From the NCBI RefSeq assembly GCF_001422365.1, contig NZ_LMMT01000011.1, positions 60,295 to 124,294 of the forward strand: a DNA stretch of 64,000 nucleotides, read 5' to 3'. How positions within the stretch are numbered: position 1 is the first letter of the stretch; every line of letters starts with the position of its first letter. Below, in pieces: positions 25,262 to 34,294 of this stretch. The translations under genes and the position numbers were made by a program. The notes below the pieces were generated by a model. The model did no database searches. It was not told the DNA's origin and was given only the letters and a program-made list of their open reading frames with translations. This DNA is from Pseudorhodoferax sp. Leaf265 (GTDB lineage Bacteria; Pseudomonadota; Gammaproteobacteria; Burkholderiales; Burkholderiaceae_C).

Positions 25262-27196
25262 TCACGGCGCGGCGAAGGCCGCGGCCGCTTCCACACGCGC
25301 ACGTTCGACCACCAGCGCGCGGTCGCCTTCGAGCATGAAGCCCTGGCGGACCAGGCGGCTGACGGCGGCGTCCACCTGCTCCACGTAGCTCTTGTCCCCC
25401 TCGGGATAACGCACAACCAGCGGCGTGCGGCTGTCGCCCGGCGTGGCCTGGCGCGGCAGCGCGGCGTAGCCTCCGTAGACGTTGCACAGGTCGCCCGCGC
25501 CATAGCCCTGCGCGCGCGGGTTCCAGCCCGTGAAGGTGGCCAGCGGCGCCTGCACGAAGGGCAGGCGCACGCCGCCCAGGTCGTTGCCATCGGCATCGGT
25601 GGCGGGCACATAGGCCGGATAGGTTTTGCCGCGCACGGGAGGCTGGACCGTGGTGTCCATCACCTGCAGCTGGTTGTAGGCCGGCTGCGTCACGCTGCCC
25701 GCGATGCGCGGCGGCTGCAGCTGCTCCAGCTTCACCAGGGTCTTGTCGGCCAGCGAAGGGAAGCGGCTGGCCGGCGGCGCCTTGCCGGTGGCGACCCAGT
25801 CCTCCAGCGCCACATACAGCGCGCGCAGCACCGGCGAAGGATTCAAGGGGTTGCTCGGCCGCGCGCAGACCGGCACGGCCTCGGGCGCTGCGTCCCAGCG
25901 GTTGAAGTGCGGCGCGCCTGCCACGAAGTACAGGCGCACGTCGGGCGGCATCGCCACGGGCTTGCCGTCCGGCGTGGTGCTGAGCAGGTAGGCGCGCGCC
26001 TGGTAGAACTCGGTGGACGAGTCCACATGCACGATGCGCGGGCAGGTGGCCGTGGCGCGGCAGGCCGACAGCAGGCTGCCGCTGTTGCCGCTCACGGGGT
26101 CTCGCGTCTGCGCGTAGGTGAACGGGAACTGGTCGCCCGGGAAGTCGTGGTCCTCGTGCTGGCGCGAGTAGCGGCTGGGCTGCGCGAAGCGGTAGTTCAC
26201 GTACGTCTTGCGCGAGCCCGCGATGTGCGGCATGGCGCCGTCGAACACGCGGCGCCCGCCCTCGTCGGCATTGAAGCCTTCATAGATGAAGTCGCGCACG
26301 AAGCGGCCCGACTGCGAGATGCCCAGGCCCAGCGTGTGCTGGATGGCCGACAGCGGGCTGGCCAGCGCATGGCCTGGGTTGCCGCGCAGGAAAGACACCA
26401 GGTCGCGCGTGGCCGCGAAGGCCAGGCCGGCCGGCACGGCGCCCTGCGCGGGGTAGACGAATTCGTAGATGGCGCCGGCATCCATGTCGGCCGGCCGCGT
26501 GATCTCGATGCGGTTGGGCGCCGTGTAGCGCAAGGCACCCTGCAGCACGCGCGGGGTGTCCGCATCGCGAGCGCGCACGGTCAGCACGGCGCGCGCCGGG
26601 TCCAGGTCGCTGGCGGGATAGGTCAGCTCGCCCACACCGGTGGCGCCCGGCTTGTCGAAGATGAACTGCTCGCGGGTGGTGCCGCGCACGCTGTCGATCA
26701 CCGGCAGCTGCATGTGGATCAAGGCCCCGCCGATGTCGCTCTGCCAGCCGCTCCAGACGACTGTGGTGCCGCGCTGCATCAGAAAGCCATCGCCGGCCTC
26801 GGCCGCCTTGCTCGGAATGTTGCTGACCGCACCAAGGTTGAGCATGACCATGGCATGGCTGCGCCCGCGGTTGGGCACCTCGTACAGCAGCGTGGCCGAG
26901 CGCTTGGCCGGATCGGCGGCGCGCAGCACCGTCACCTGGGTCGAGAACTCCACCAAGCCGGCCGCGTTCACGGGCGCGCGGCCGATGTCCACGATGTGCG
27001 CCAGCTGCGGCGACTTCGGATCGACGGCGAAGGAGGCCACCGCGTCGATGCGCTCGTAGGCGCCGGCGGTGCCGAAGACGCGGCCCTCGAAGGCCGGCTT
27101 GACCGACACCGTCTTGAAATCGACGACGCGCGCATGGGCAAGGCCGCAGGCGGCAGACAGGGCACAGAGCAGGACCGGGAGTCGGAAAAGTGTCAT
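25262..27196 (-). CDS. Secreted alpha/beta-hydrolase-domain protein
   Basis: 644 residues with a Sec signal peptide (about 1-22, ending LAHA-RV). The large uncharacterised alpha/beta hydrolase domain has the nucleophile motif GISQSGRFVRDFIYEGFN (serine in GxSxSG) near residue 320 and a probable histidine in VAGAPHFNRW. Length and layout fit the conserved Abhydrolase_10-like family, whose substrate is not known. It is the divergent partner of a TetR gene; a palindrome between them makes it the likely target. It overlaps no other gene and ends directly behind the aminotransferase stop. Confidence 0.85.
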   Translation of the reverse strand: MTLFRLPVLLCALSAACGLAHARVVDFKTVSVKPAFEGRVFGTAGAYERIDAVASFAVDPKSPQLAHIVDIGRAPVNAAGLVEFSTQVTVLRAADPAKRSATLLYEVPNRGRSHAMVMLNLGAVSNIPSKAAEAGDGFLMQRGTTVVWSGWQSDIGGALIHMQLPVIDSVRGTTREQFIFDKPGATGVGELTYPASDLDPARAVLTVRARDADTPRVLQGALRYTAPNRIEITRPADMDAGAIYEFVYPAQGAVPAGLAFAATRDLVSFLRGNPGHALASPLSAIQHTLGLGISQSGRFVRDFIYEGFNADEGGRRVFDGAMPHIAGSRKTYVNYRFAQPSRYSRQHEDHDFPGDQFPFTYAQTRDPVSGNSGSLLSACRATATCPRIVHVDSSTEFYQARAYLLSTTPDGKPVAMPPDVRLYFVAGAPHFNRWDAAPEAVPVCARPSNPLNPSPVLRALYVALEDWVATGKAPPASRFPSLADKTLVKLEQLQPPRIAGSVTQPAYNQLQVMDTTVQPPVRGKTYPAYVPATDADGNDLGGVRLPFVQAPLATFTGWNPRAQGYGAGDLCNVYGGYAALPRQATPGDSRTPLVVRYPEGDKSYVEQVDAAVSRLVRQGFMLEGDRALVVERARVEAAAAFAAP

Positions 27197-27219
27197 GATT
27201 TAAAGCTTACATTACAGGT

Positions 27220-27238
27220 CACATGCAACATGCAAGTG
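27220..27238. promoter_or_regulatory. Palindromic operator-like site, hydrolase/TetR
   Basis: CACnTGCAnnnTGCAnGTG, an imperfect 19-base palindrome in the AT-rich gap 24 bases upstream of the hydrolase start. It contains the first possible TetR-gene ATG (27223), which argues for a later start codon. Confidence 0.5.
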
Positions 27239-27285
27239 TCGGGCCACCGGGCTGGAACGCCGTGACCACACCCGACAATGCCCCG

Positions 27286-27972
27286 ATGCCCGACCAGCTC
27301 CCGAGAACCCGCCGCACCCAGGCCAGCCGCTCCACCGAAACGCGCCAGCGCGTGATGGACACGGCGGTCGCGCTGATCAGTGAGCGCAGCTTCCAGGCCG
27401 CCACGGTGTTCGAGATCGCCAAGCGCGCCGGCGTCACCACGGGCGCCGTGCAGCACCATTTCCCGAGCAAGGCCGACCTGATCCTGAGCCTGATCGACCA
27501 CCTGGGCACGCTGCCCATCGAAAGCGGCGGCATCTGGCCTGCCCCCACCGTGCCGCTGGCCGAACGCGCCGAGGCCTTCGTGCAGGCCCTGTGGCTGCGC
27601 TCGTACGAGCCGGCGCGCTTCCTGGTCGCCTGGTCGGTCTACTTCGGCTGCGCCGGTGAACCGGCGGTGCTGCAACACGTGGGCCAGCGGCGCGACGCGA
27701 TGACGGCTCGGCTGCACACGCGCTTCGCCGAGATGTTTCCGGAAGCCGGCGGGGGCGAAGGCTGCCAGACCCTGGTGGACACGCTGCTGTCCTGCCTGCG
27801 TGGCCTGGGCGTGGGCCGCACCTTCGGCGCCGACGCGCAGGCCGAAGCCCGGCAGCTGCGCTTCATCGCAGGCATGGTGGTGCAGCACTGCGCCAGCGTG
27901 GCGCCCGCCGCGGCCGGCCAGGCCCGCACCGTCAAGCCGCCAGCGCGACGCCGCCCGCCAGCCGCTCGCTGA
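27286..27972 (+). CDS. TetR family regulator
   Basis: About 228 residues. N-terminal HTH (about 15-62): RVMDTAVALISERSFQAATVFEIAKRAGVTTGAVQHHFPSKADLILSLI. The C-terminal effector domain follows, ending in an Arg/Pro-rich tail. Start assignment is uncertain: 27286 (MPDQLPR) is used; GTG 27262 and ATG 27223 are alternatives, the last lying within the palindrome. Its 3' end overlaps the convergent hipA gene by 41 bases. Probably represses the divergent secreted hydrolase. Confidence 0.88.
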   Translation: MPDQLPRTRRTQASRSTETRQRVMDTAVALISERSFQAATVFEIAKRAGVTTGAVQHHFPSKADLILSLIDHLGTLPIESGGIWPAPTVPLAERAEAFVQALWLRSYEPARFLVAWSVYFGCAGEPAVLQHVGQRRDAMTARLHTRFAEMFPEAGGGEGCQTLVDTLLSCLRGLGVGRTFGADAQAEARQLRFIAGMVVQHCASVAPAAAGQARTVKPPARRRPPAAR

Positions 27973-29233
27973 CCGCCGCGCGCACTGCCGGCGGCACCTC
28001 CTGCAGCAGCGCCGGCCAATCGGCCTGGGCCTGGCGCACCAGCTGGCGCGCGATGCGCAGCAGATTCGGCACGCGCAGCAGCCGCGCGGCCTTGAGCATG
28101 GCCTCCAGCTGGTCCCAGCCGAAGGCGCGCAGCCGCGTGTCGATGGCGCGGTTGACGGCGTAGTCGTTGGGGCCGACCTCGGCGAACAGCGCGCTCACGC
28201 AGACCGGGTCGTACAGCGGCGCCAGCACGGGCTGGCGCGCGTCGGGGTACAGCAGCGCCCAGTTCTTGAGGTGGGCGTCGGTGTTGCCCATCAGGATGAA
28301 GGCGACGAAGCGCCCCAGGAACTCGCGCACGTCGGCCACCGGCCGGGCCGAGTAGCGGTCCAGCACCTGCAGCATGGTGGCGTAGTCGCGCACCATCTCC
28401 CGGCCGTACTTGTGCTGCGGCGGGTACTGCAGCGCCTGGGCGAACTCCTCCATGTGGATGCGCTGCCCGTCGGGCCCGCGGTCGAAGCGCGGCACGGCCA
28501 GGATCTGCGCGAACGGCAGTTGCTCGGGCAGTTCGGCGTCGGCACGCGAGATGACGCGGGCCTGGGCGCAGGACAGGCCCAGCGCCTCGCACAGCCGGTA
28601 GCCCGCCATCTCGTTGGCCACCAATTCGGGGTGCCGCGCGGTCGGCAACTTGAGGATGAAGGAACCGGCCTGGCCATGCCGGCGCACGACGTAGCGCCGG
28701 CCGTCCTGCACGGCCGAGAACTTGGTCACCACGCCGGGCAAGGCCGCCGCGTCCTCCACCGGTTCCTCGACGAAGCCGGGCTCCAGCACGTCCAGGCCCA
28801 GCGCCGTGTGCCAGTGGCGCACCACGTCGGGGATGCCCTCGCGCGCAGGCACGGGCTCGACCTCGATGGCGCCCATGAGGTCGTGGCCGGCGGCGGCCAG
28901 CAGCTCGAACTCATCGTCGGGGCTGCAGCGGCGCTCGCGCGCCAGCCGCTCGCGGTTGTGGCCCTCGGGCAGCAGGTTGGCGAACCACGGCGGCCAGCGC
29001 CCGCCCAACTGCACCAGGCGCGCGTCGTGCGGCGCGGCGAGGATGGCGCGCGTGTCCTCCTCGCGCGCGCCGCGCAGGGCCAGCGACAGCGTGGGGCGCG
29101 CCGGATCGGCGATGTAGTCGGCGTCGAACGAAGCGCGCAGGATGTCGCCGTACTGCGAGAGGTAGCCGATCGCCCTGCGGCTGCGGTCCGGCAGGTGCAG
29201 GTGCATGCGCAGGTAGCGGATCGCGGTGCTCAC
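27932..29233 (-). CDS. hipA: HipA-like serine/threonine kinase toxin
   Basis: 433 residues of the HipA family. It has an N-terminal subdomain (about 20-115), ATP-lysine K195 in SFILKLPT, the catalytic loop GNTDAHLKN with D319, and the metal aspartate in LYDPV (D342). Known HipA kinases phosphorylate aminoacyl-tRNA synthetases such as GltX and cause growth arrest. The start ATG overlaps the hipB stop by 4 bases, the usual antitoxin-first order. The 3' end overlaps a convergent tetR gene, so antisense effects are possible. Confidence 0.92.
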   Translation of the reverse strand: MSTAIRYLRMHLHLPDRSRRAIGYLSQYGDILRASFDADYIADPARPTLSLALRGAREEDTRAILAAPHDARLVQLGGRWPPWFANLLPEGHNRERLARERRCSPDDEFELLAAAGHDLMGAIEVEPVPAREGIPDVVRHWHTALGLDVLEPGFVEEPVEDAAALPGVVTKFSAVQDGRRYVVRRHGQAGSFILKLPTARHPELVANEMAGYRLCEALGLSCAQARVISRADAELPEQLPFAQILAVPRFDRGPDGQRIHMEEFAQALQYPPQHKYGREMVRDYATMLQVLDRYSARPVADVREFLGRFVAFILMGNTDAHLKNWALLYPDARQPVLAPLYDPVCVSALFAEVGPNDYAVNRAIDTRLRAFGWDQLEAMLKAARLLRVPNLLRIARQLVRQAQADWPALLQEVPPAVRAAVSERLAGGVALAA

Positions 29234-29547
29234 CCAGGCGTCCCGTCGTGCTGGCGGCCGATGGCGTCGACCACCGACGGCGGCGCCCCGGCCCCCGCGG
29301 GCTGGCCCAGCAGGCGCCCTCCTGCACGGACAAAGGCCTCCAGCTCGGGCCGCAGCACGGACGGCACGGCCAAGGCTTCCAGGCCCAGCACCCGCCCCAT
29401 CTCCAGCAGCGAGGACAGACGCGGATCGATGTCTCCGCTCTCGATGCGCTGGACAGTCATGCGCGACAGGCCAGCCGCTTCGGCCAGGGCGGCCTGGGTC
29501 ATGCCCATGCGTTTGCGGGCTTCGGCCAACTGGGCAACGATACTCAT
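29230..29547 (-). CDS. hipB: HipB-like XRE-family antitoxin
   Basis: 105 residues with an XRE/Cro helix-turn-helix at about 5-60 (AQLAEARKRMGMTQAALAEAAGLSRMTVQRIESGD). The remaining ~45 residues would form the C-terminal tail that contacts HipA. The start at 29547 (MSIVAQ) is chosen because upstream in-frame codons run through the AT-rich promoter. HipB dimers normally repress their own operon, and an inverted repeat lies in the region upstream. Confidence 0.88.
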   Translation of the reverse strand: MSIVAQLAEARKRMGMTQAALAEAAGLSRMTVQRIESGDIDPRLSSLLEMGRVLGLEALAVPSVLRPELEAFVRAGGRLLGQPAGAGAPPSVVDAIGRQHDGTPG

Positions 29548-29611
29548 AGAAATGATCTTTTCAAATAAAAAGCGTAGCCATTGTATCTTCAAACACCAAA
29601 ATTGCTCGGTG

Positions 29612-29641
29612 AAATATGCATTTTCTTTAAAAAGCATATTT
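29612..29641 (-). promoter_or_regulatory. hipBA upstream inverted repeat
   Basis: AAATATGC (29612-29619) and GCATATTT (29634-29641) are perfect 8-base arms 14 bases apart in AT-rich DNA 65-94 bases upstream of hipB. They are candidate HipB operator sites. Confidence 0.45.
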
Positions 29642-29769
29642 TAACTAGCATTTTCACGCCATTGACCCATGTCAAGGCGTCGCGGCACAGCCCCAGCCGC
29701 CCTTGTCCTACAAGAGCGCGGACGGCTGCGGGGTACACCTGAACCCTGTCCCTTGTCACACCACCACCC

Positions 29770-31026
29770 ATGAACGCGACGCGCTGGACCAGCGGCAACG
29801 AGTTGGAACTCCTGGAGAACGGCGAGCAGTTCTTCCCGCGCGTGTTCGACGCCATCGCGAACGCCCGCCAGGAGGTGGTGCTGGAGACCTTCATCCTGTT
29901 CGAGGACAAGGTCGGCCTGGCCTTGCACGAGGCACTGCTGACCGCCGCGAAACGCGGCGTGCAGATCGACGTGACGATCGACGGCTTCGGTTCGCCCGAC
30001 CTGTCGGACCGCTTCGTCGGCAGCCTGTGCGAGGCCGGGGTGCGCGTGCATGTGTTCGATCCGGGCCTGCGCATCTGGAAATGGCGCACCAACATGCTGC
30101 GCCGCATGCACCGCAAGATCGTGGTGGTCGATGCGGAAGTGGCCTTCATCGGCGGCATCAACTACTCGGCTGACCACCTGATGGACTTCGGGCCCCAGGC
30201 CAAGCAGGACTATTCGGTGCGCATCCGCGGCCCCCTGGTCGGCGACATCCACCGCTTCGTGCACGCCATGCTGGCCGAGGGCCTGCGCCACCAGCAGGGT
30301 GTGCGCCGCTGGTTCCGCCACCGGCCGATGATGCGCCAGCGCGCCCGCGCGCTGCCGCCGGCCGGCGACGCCCAGGCCATGCTGGTCACGCGCGACAACA
30401 CGCGCCACACCAACGACATCGAGCGCTACTACCGGCTCGCCATCCGCGGCGCACGCGAGCACGTGACGATTGCCAACGCCTATTTCTTCCCCGGCTACCG
30501 GCTGATCCGCGAACTGCGCCGCGCCGCCCGGCGCGGCGTGCAGGTGCGCCTGATTTTGCAGGGCGAGCCCGACATGCCCATCGTCAAGGTGGCGGCGCGC
30601 ATGCTCTACCACCACCTGGTGCGCGCTGGCGTGGAGGTCTATGAATACTGCGAACGCCCGCTGCACGGCAAAGTGGCGCTGGTGGACGACCGCTGGGCCA
30701 CCGTGGGCTCGAGCAACCTGGATCCGCTGAGCCTGGCGCTGAACCTGGAAGCCAATGTGCTGATCCACGACCGCGCGTTCAACCAGACCCTGCGCGAACG
30801 GCTGGACCACCTCGTGGACAACGCCTGCCAGCAGATCGACCGCGACACCATCGGCGAACCCAGCGGCTGGCAGCTGTTGCGCAGCTATGTGGTGTTCCAT
30901 GTGCTGCGCCGCTACCCCGGCTGGCTCGGCGGCCTGCCGCGCCACGTCCCCAAGCTGGTGCCCGCGCTGGAGAGCGATGGCCTGGTGGAAGCCTGCCCCA
31001 CGGCAGCGCGCGAGGCGGCACGATGA
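29770..31026 (+). CDS. clsB: Cardiolipin synthase B
   Basis: 418-residue phospholipase-D-superfamily enzyme that makes cardiolipin from phosphatidylglycerol and a second phospholipid. It has two HKD motifs: HRKIVVVD (114-121, followed by GGIN) and HGKVALVD (299-306, followed by GSSN). The lack of N-terminal transmembrane helices separates it from ClsA and fits ClsB/YbhO, which is associated with YbhN. It overlaps the ybhN gene by ATGA, as in E. coli. It heads the plus-strand envelope/osmoprotection operon. Confidence 0.92.
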   Translation: MNATRWTSGNELELLENGEQFFPRVFDAIANARQEVVLETFILFEDKVGLALHEALLTAAKRGVQIDVTIDGFGSPDLSDRFVGSLCEAGVRVHVFDPGLRIWKWRTNMLRRMHRKIVVVDAEVAFIGGINYSADHLMDFGPQAKQDYSVRIRGPLVGDIHRFVHAMLAEGLRHQQGVRRWFRHRPMMRQRARALPPAGDAQAMLVTRDNTRHTNDIERYYRLAIRGAREHVTIANAYFFPGYRLIRELRRAARRGVQVRLILQGEPDMPIVKVAARMLYHHLVRAGVEVYEYCERPLHGKVALVDDRWATVGSSNLDPLSLALNLEANVLIHDRAFNQTLRERLDHLVDNACQQIDRDTIGEPSGWQLLRSYVVFHVLRRYPGWLGGLPRHVPKLVPALESDGLVEACPTAAREAAR

Positions 31027-32003
31027 GCGCCGTGGCGGCCGGCACCGTGGCGCGGCGCCCTGCCCTGCGGACGCGCCCCTGGTGGCCATGGCTGCGCAAG
31101 GCCTTCTGGCTGGCCTTCTTCGCGCTGCTGGGCTACCTGCTGGTCAGCCAGGCGCGCAGCATTGCCTGGGACGAGGTCGCCCAGACGCTGCGCGCGCTGC
31201 CCCTGCCCGTCCTGCTGGCGGCCGGCGGCCTCGCCTTCGCGAGCCACCTGCTCTATTCCACCTTCGACCTGCTGGGCCGGCGCGCCGTGGGCCACCGCCT
31301 GCCCGCGCCCCAGGTCATGCTGGTCACCTTCATCAGCTACGCCTTCAATCTCAACATGGGTGCCCTGGTCGGCGGCGTGGCCTCGCGCTACCGGCTGTAC
31401 GGGCGGCTGGGCCTGGACGAGATGCAGGTCACGCGCGTCATGGCCGTCAGCATGGTCACCAACTGGCTGGGCTACCTGCTGCTGGGCGGCCTGGCGTTCG
31501 CGCTGTTCCCGCTCACCCTGCCGGCCGAATGGGACATCAGCGACGCCGTGCTGCAGATCGCAGGCGGCCTGTTGGCCGCCGTGGCCCTGGGCTATGTGGC
31601 GGCCTGCGCCTTCTCGCGCAAGCGCAGCCTCGCGCTGCGCGGCCAGACCTTCACGCTGCCTTCGGGCCGCACGGCGCTGCTGCAGCTGGCCATGTCCTGC
31701 CTGAACTGGTCGCTGATCGCCGGCACCATCTTCGTGCTGCTGCAGGGCCAGGTGGACTATGTGACCGTGCTCACCGTGCTGCTGCTGGCCGCCGTGGCCG
31801 GCGTCGTCACCCACGTGCCGGCCGGGCTGGGCGTGCTGGAGGCGGTGTTCGTCGCCCTGCTCGGCACGCAAATTGCGCCCGCCCAGCTGATCGGCACGCT
31901 GCTGGCCTACCGCGCGCTGTACTACCTGGCGCCGCTGGCGCTGGCCGTGCTCTGCTTCCTGTTCCTCGAGATTCGCCACAAGGCCCCCGCCCGCAACGCA
32001 TGA
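31023..32003 (+). CDS. ybhN: YbhN/LPG-synthase-like membrane protein
   Basis: 326 residues, about eight hydrophobic segments, matching the lysylphosphatidylglycerol-synthase transmembrane domain family (UPF0104). It has the conserved FISYAFNLNMGALVGGVASRYRLY and the VVTHVPAGLGVLEAVF segment. It lacks the cytoplasmic aminoacyl-transferase domain, so it is probably a lipid flippase-like or ClsB-associated protein rather than a synthase. It overlaps clsB (ATGA) and otsB (4 bases), giving tight translational coupling. Confidence 0.88.
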   Translation: MSAVAAGTVARRPALRTRPWWPWLRKAFWLAFFALLGYLLVSQARSIAWDEVAQTLRALPLPVLLAAGGLAFASHLLYSTFDLLGRRAVGHRLPAPQVMLVTFISYAFNLNMGALVGGVASRYRLYGRLGLDEMQVTRVMAVSMVTNWLGYLLLGGLAFALFPLTLPAEWDISDAVLQIAGGLLAAVALGYVAACAFSRKRSLALRGQTFTLPSGRTALLQLAMSCLNWSLIAGTIFVLLQGQVDYVTVLTVLLLAAVAGVVTHVPAGLGVLEAVFVALLGTQIAPAQLIGTLLAYRALYYLAPLALAVLCFLFLEIRHKAPARNA

Positions 32004-32743
32004 CCCAGGCCACCGACTTCTCCTTCGCCCCGCTGCTGGACGCCGACGCGTCCGCCCTGTTCCTGGACTTCGACGGCACGCTGGTCGAGCTGGCGCCCGA
32101 GCCCGACGCCATCGTGATCCCGCCCGACCTGGTGCCGCTGCTGGCCGCGCTCCGCGAGAGGCTGGGCGGCGCACTGGCGGTGGTCTCCGGCCGCTCGGTC
32201 GGCGCCATCGACACCTTCCTGCACCCGCTGGACCTGCCGGCCGCCGGCGTGCACGGCAGCGAGCGCCGCGCCGCCGACGGCAACCTCGTGCTGCTGCCCA
32301 CGCCCTCGCTGGACACCGTGGAGCAGGCCGCGGCGCAGCTGCTGCACGACCACCCGGCCCTGGCCGTGGAGCCCAAGCGCGGCGCCGTGGCGCTGCACTA
32401 CCGCCAGGCGCCCCAGCTCCAGGACCTGTGCCGGCGCACCATGGAGGCGGCCGTCGCGGCCTCGCCGGGCGTCACGCTGCTGCACGGCAAGATGGTGTTC
32501 GAGGCCAAGTCTTCGCTGGCCAACAAGGGCAAGGCGCTCGGCGCCTTCCTCGAGGAGGCGCCCTTCGCCGGCCGCAAGCCGGTGTTCCTGGGCGACGACA
32601 CCACCGACGAGCCCGGCTTCCAGGTCGCCCAGCAGCTGGGCGGCGTGGGCATCAAGGTCGGCCCGGGCGAAACGCTGGCGCAGCACCGCATCGCCGGCCC
32701 CGCCGCCGTGCGCGCCGGGCTCGCCGCCTGGCTCGCCCGCTGA
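32000..32743 (+). CDS. otsB: Trehalose-6-phosphate phosphatase
   Basis: 247-residue HAD-superfamily phosphatase. Motif I is FLDFDGTLVE with D23 and D25, the GRS segment at 64-66 gives motif II, and GDDTTDE at 198-204 is motif IV. It removes phosphate from trehalose-6-phosphate made by the next gene. Length is normal for bacterial OtsB. The ATG at 32000 overlaps the ybhN stop, which ties trehalose synthesis to cardiolipin-related envelope genes. Confidence 0.95.
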   Translation: MTQATDFSFAPLLDADASALFLDFDGTLVELAPEPDAIVIPPDLVPLLAALRERLGGALAVVSGRSVGAIDTFLHPLDLPAAGVHGSERRAADGNLVLLPTPSLDTVEQAAAQLLHDHPALAVEPKRGAVALHYRQAPQLQDLCRRTMEAAVAASPGVTLLHGKMVFEAKSSLANKGKALGAFLEEAPFAGRKPVFLGDDTTDEPGFQVAQQLGGVGIKVGPGETLAQHRIAGPAAVRAGLAAWLAR

Positions 32744-32786
32744 TCCGCTCCTCCCTTCCAACGCCAGCCAAGAAAAGGAACAACGC

Positions 32787-34211
32787 GTGGCCCGTCTCGT
32801 GTGCATCTCCAACCGTGTCGCCGACCCCCGCAAGACCGAGGCCGGCGGCCTCGCCGTGGCCCTGTCGGGCGCCTTGCAGGCCAACGGCGGCATGTGGTTC
32901 GGCTGGAGCGGCAAGATCCTGCCGGAGGACGGTGCCACGCCGCCCGACACGCCCGTGCACCAGCAGCAGGCCGGCAATGTCACGCTGGCCACGCTGGACC
33001 TCTCGCAATGGGACCACGACGCCTACTACCTGGGCTACTCCAACGCCGTGCTGTGGCCGGTGTTCCACTACCGCCTGGACCTGGCGGACTTCGACGCCGG
33101 CTACATCGACGGCTACCGCCGCGTGAACCAGCTGTTCGCGGCCAAGCTCATGCCGCTGTTGAAAGAAGACGATATCGTCTGGGTCCACGACTACCACCTG
33201 ATCCCGCTGGCCAGCGAGCTGCGCGCGCTGGGCTGCCGCAACAGGATCGGCTTCTTCCTGCACATCCCGCTGCCGCCGCCGCAGATCTTCACGGCCATTC
33301 CCGCGCACGACTGGCTGGCGCAGGCCCTGTTCGCCTACGACCTGGTGGGCTTCCAGAGCGAGGCCGACCTGGAGCACTTCAACCGCTACGCCGCCACCGA
33401 AGCGCGCGCCGAAGACCGCGACGGCGATGGCCGCCGCTGGCGTGCCTTCGGCCGCACGCTGCGCACGGCAGCGTTCCCGATCGGCATCGACGTGGAAGAG
33501 TTCGACATGCTCACCCATGCGCACGACGCCACCGAGATGTACCGCCGCATGCGCGAGGAATACTCGCGCCGCCAGCTGCTCGTGGGCGTGGACCGGCTCG
33601 ACTACTCCAAGGGCCTGCCGCAGCGGCTGCGCGCCTTCCGCGAGCTGCTGCGCCGGCACCCGGACAACATCCGCCGCGCCACGCTGATCCAGATCGCCGC
33701 ACCCAGCCGCGAGGACGTGGACGCCTACGGCGACATCCTGCGCGAACTGGAAAGCCTGGCCGGCTCCATGAACGGCGACTTCGGCGAACTCGACTGGGTC
33801 CCCGTGCGCTACATGCACCGCACCATGGCCCGCAAGCGCCTGCCCGGGCTCTACCGCGCCGCGCGCGTGGCCCTGGTCACCCCGCTGCGTGACGGCATGA
33901 ACCTCGTGGCCAAGGAGTTCGTCGCCGCGCAGGACCCCGAAGACCCCGGCGTGCTGGTGCTCTCGCGCTTCGCCGGCGCGGTCGAGCAGATGCGCGAAGG
34001 CGCGGTGCTGGTCAACCCCTACGACAGCACGGCCACGGCCGATGCCATCCAGTTCGCGCTGCAGTTGCCGCTGGTCGAACGCCGGCGCCGGCACCAGAAC
34101 CTGATGGCCACGATCCGCCGCTTCGACGTGCACTGGTGGTGCCAGGCCTTCCTCGAGGAGCTGGCCACGGCCGACGCAGAGCAGACCGGGCCCGACTGGC
34201 TGCGCCTGTAG
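32787..34211 (+). CDS. otsA: Trehalose-6-phosphate synthase
   Basis: 474-residue GT20 glycosyltransferase joining UDP-glucose to glucose-6-phosphate. It has the N-terminal loop [19 protein letters not shown] (8-26), the [12 protein letters not shown] and [12 protein letters not shown] segments, the donor site [15 protein letters not shown] and the C-terminal [16 protein letters not shown]. The GTG start at 32787 follows AAAAGGAACAAC. With otsB it forms the stress-inducible OtsAB route; the order is otsB-otsA. Confidence 0.96.
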   Translation: MARLVCISNRVADPRKTEAGGLAVALSGALQANGGMWFGWSGKILPEDGATPPDTPVHQQQAGNVTLATLDLSQWDHDAYYLGYSNAVLWPVFHYRLDLADFDAGYIDGYRRVNQLFAAKLMPLLKEDDIVWVHDYHLIPLASELRALGCRNRIGFFLHIPLPPPQIFTAIPAHDWLAQALFAYDLVGFQSEADLEHFNRYAATEARAEDRDGDGRRWRAFGRTLRTAAFPIGIDVEEFDMLTHAHDATEMYRRMREEYSRRQLLVGVDRLDYSKGLPQRLRAFRELLRRHPDNIRRATLIQIAAPSREDVDAYGDILRELESLAGSMNGDFGELDWVPVRYMHRTMARKRLPGLYRAARVALVTPLRDGMNLVAKEFVAAQDPEDPGVLVLSRFAGAVEQMREGAVLVNPYDSTATADAIQFALQLPLVERRRRHQNLMATIRRFDVHWWCQAFLEELATADAEQTGPDWLRL

Positions 34212-34294
34212 GGCCGCGTTTTTCCGCCAAGCTGCGGACGGCATGGTGCGCCCCCGCTTGACGCGCGCGCCAGGCCTTCCACAATCGCCGGCCA

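Noticed and set aside
29589..31089. Minus-strand frames opposite clsB
   Set aside because: No motifs and biased Arg/His/Gln composition; clsB has both HKD motifs.
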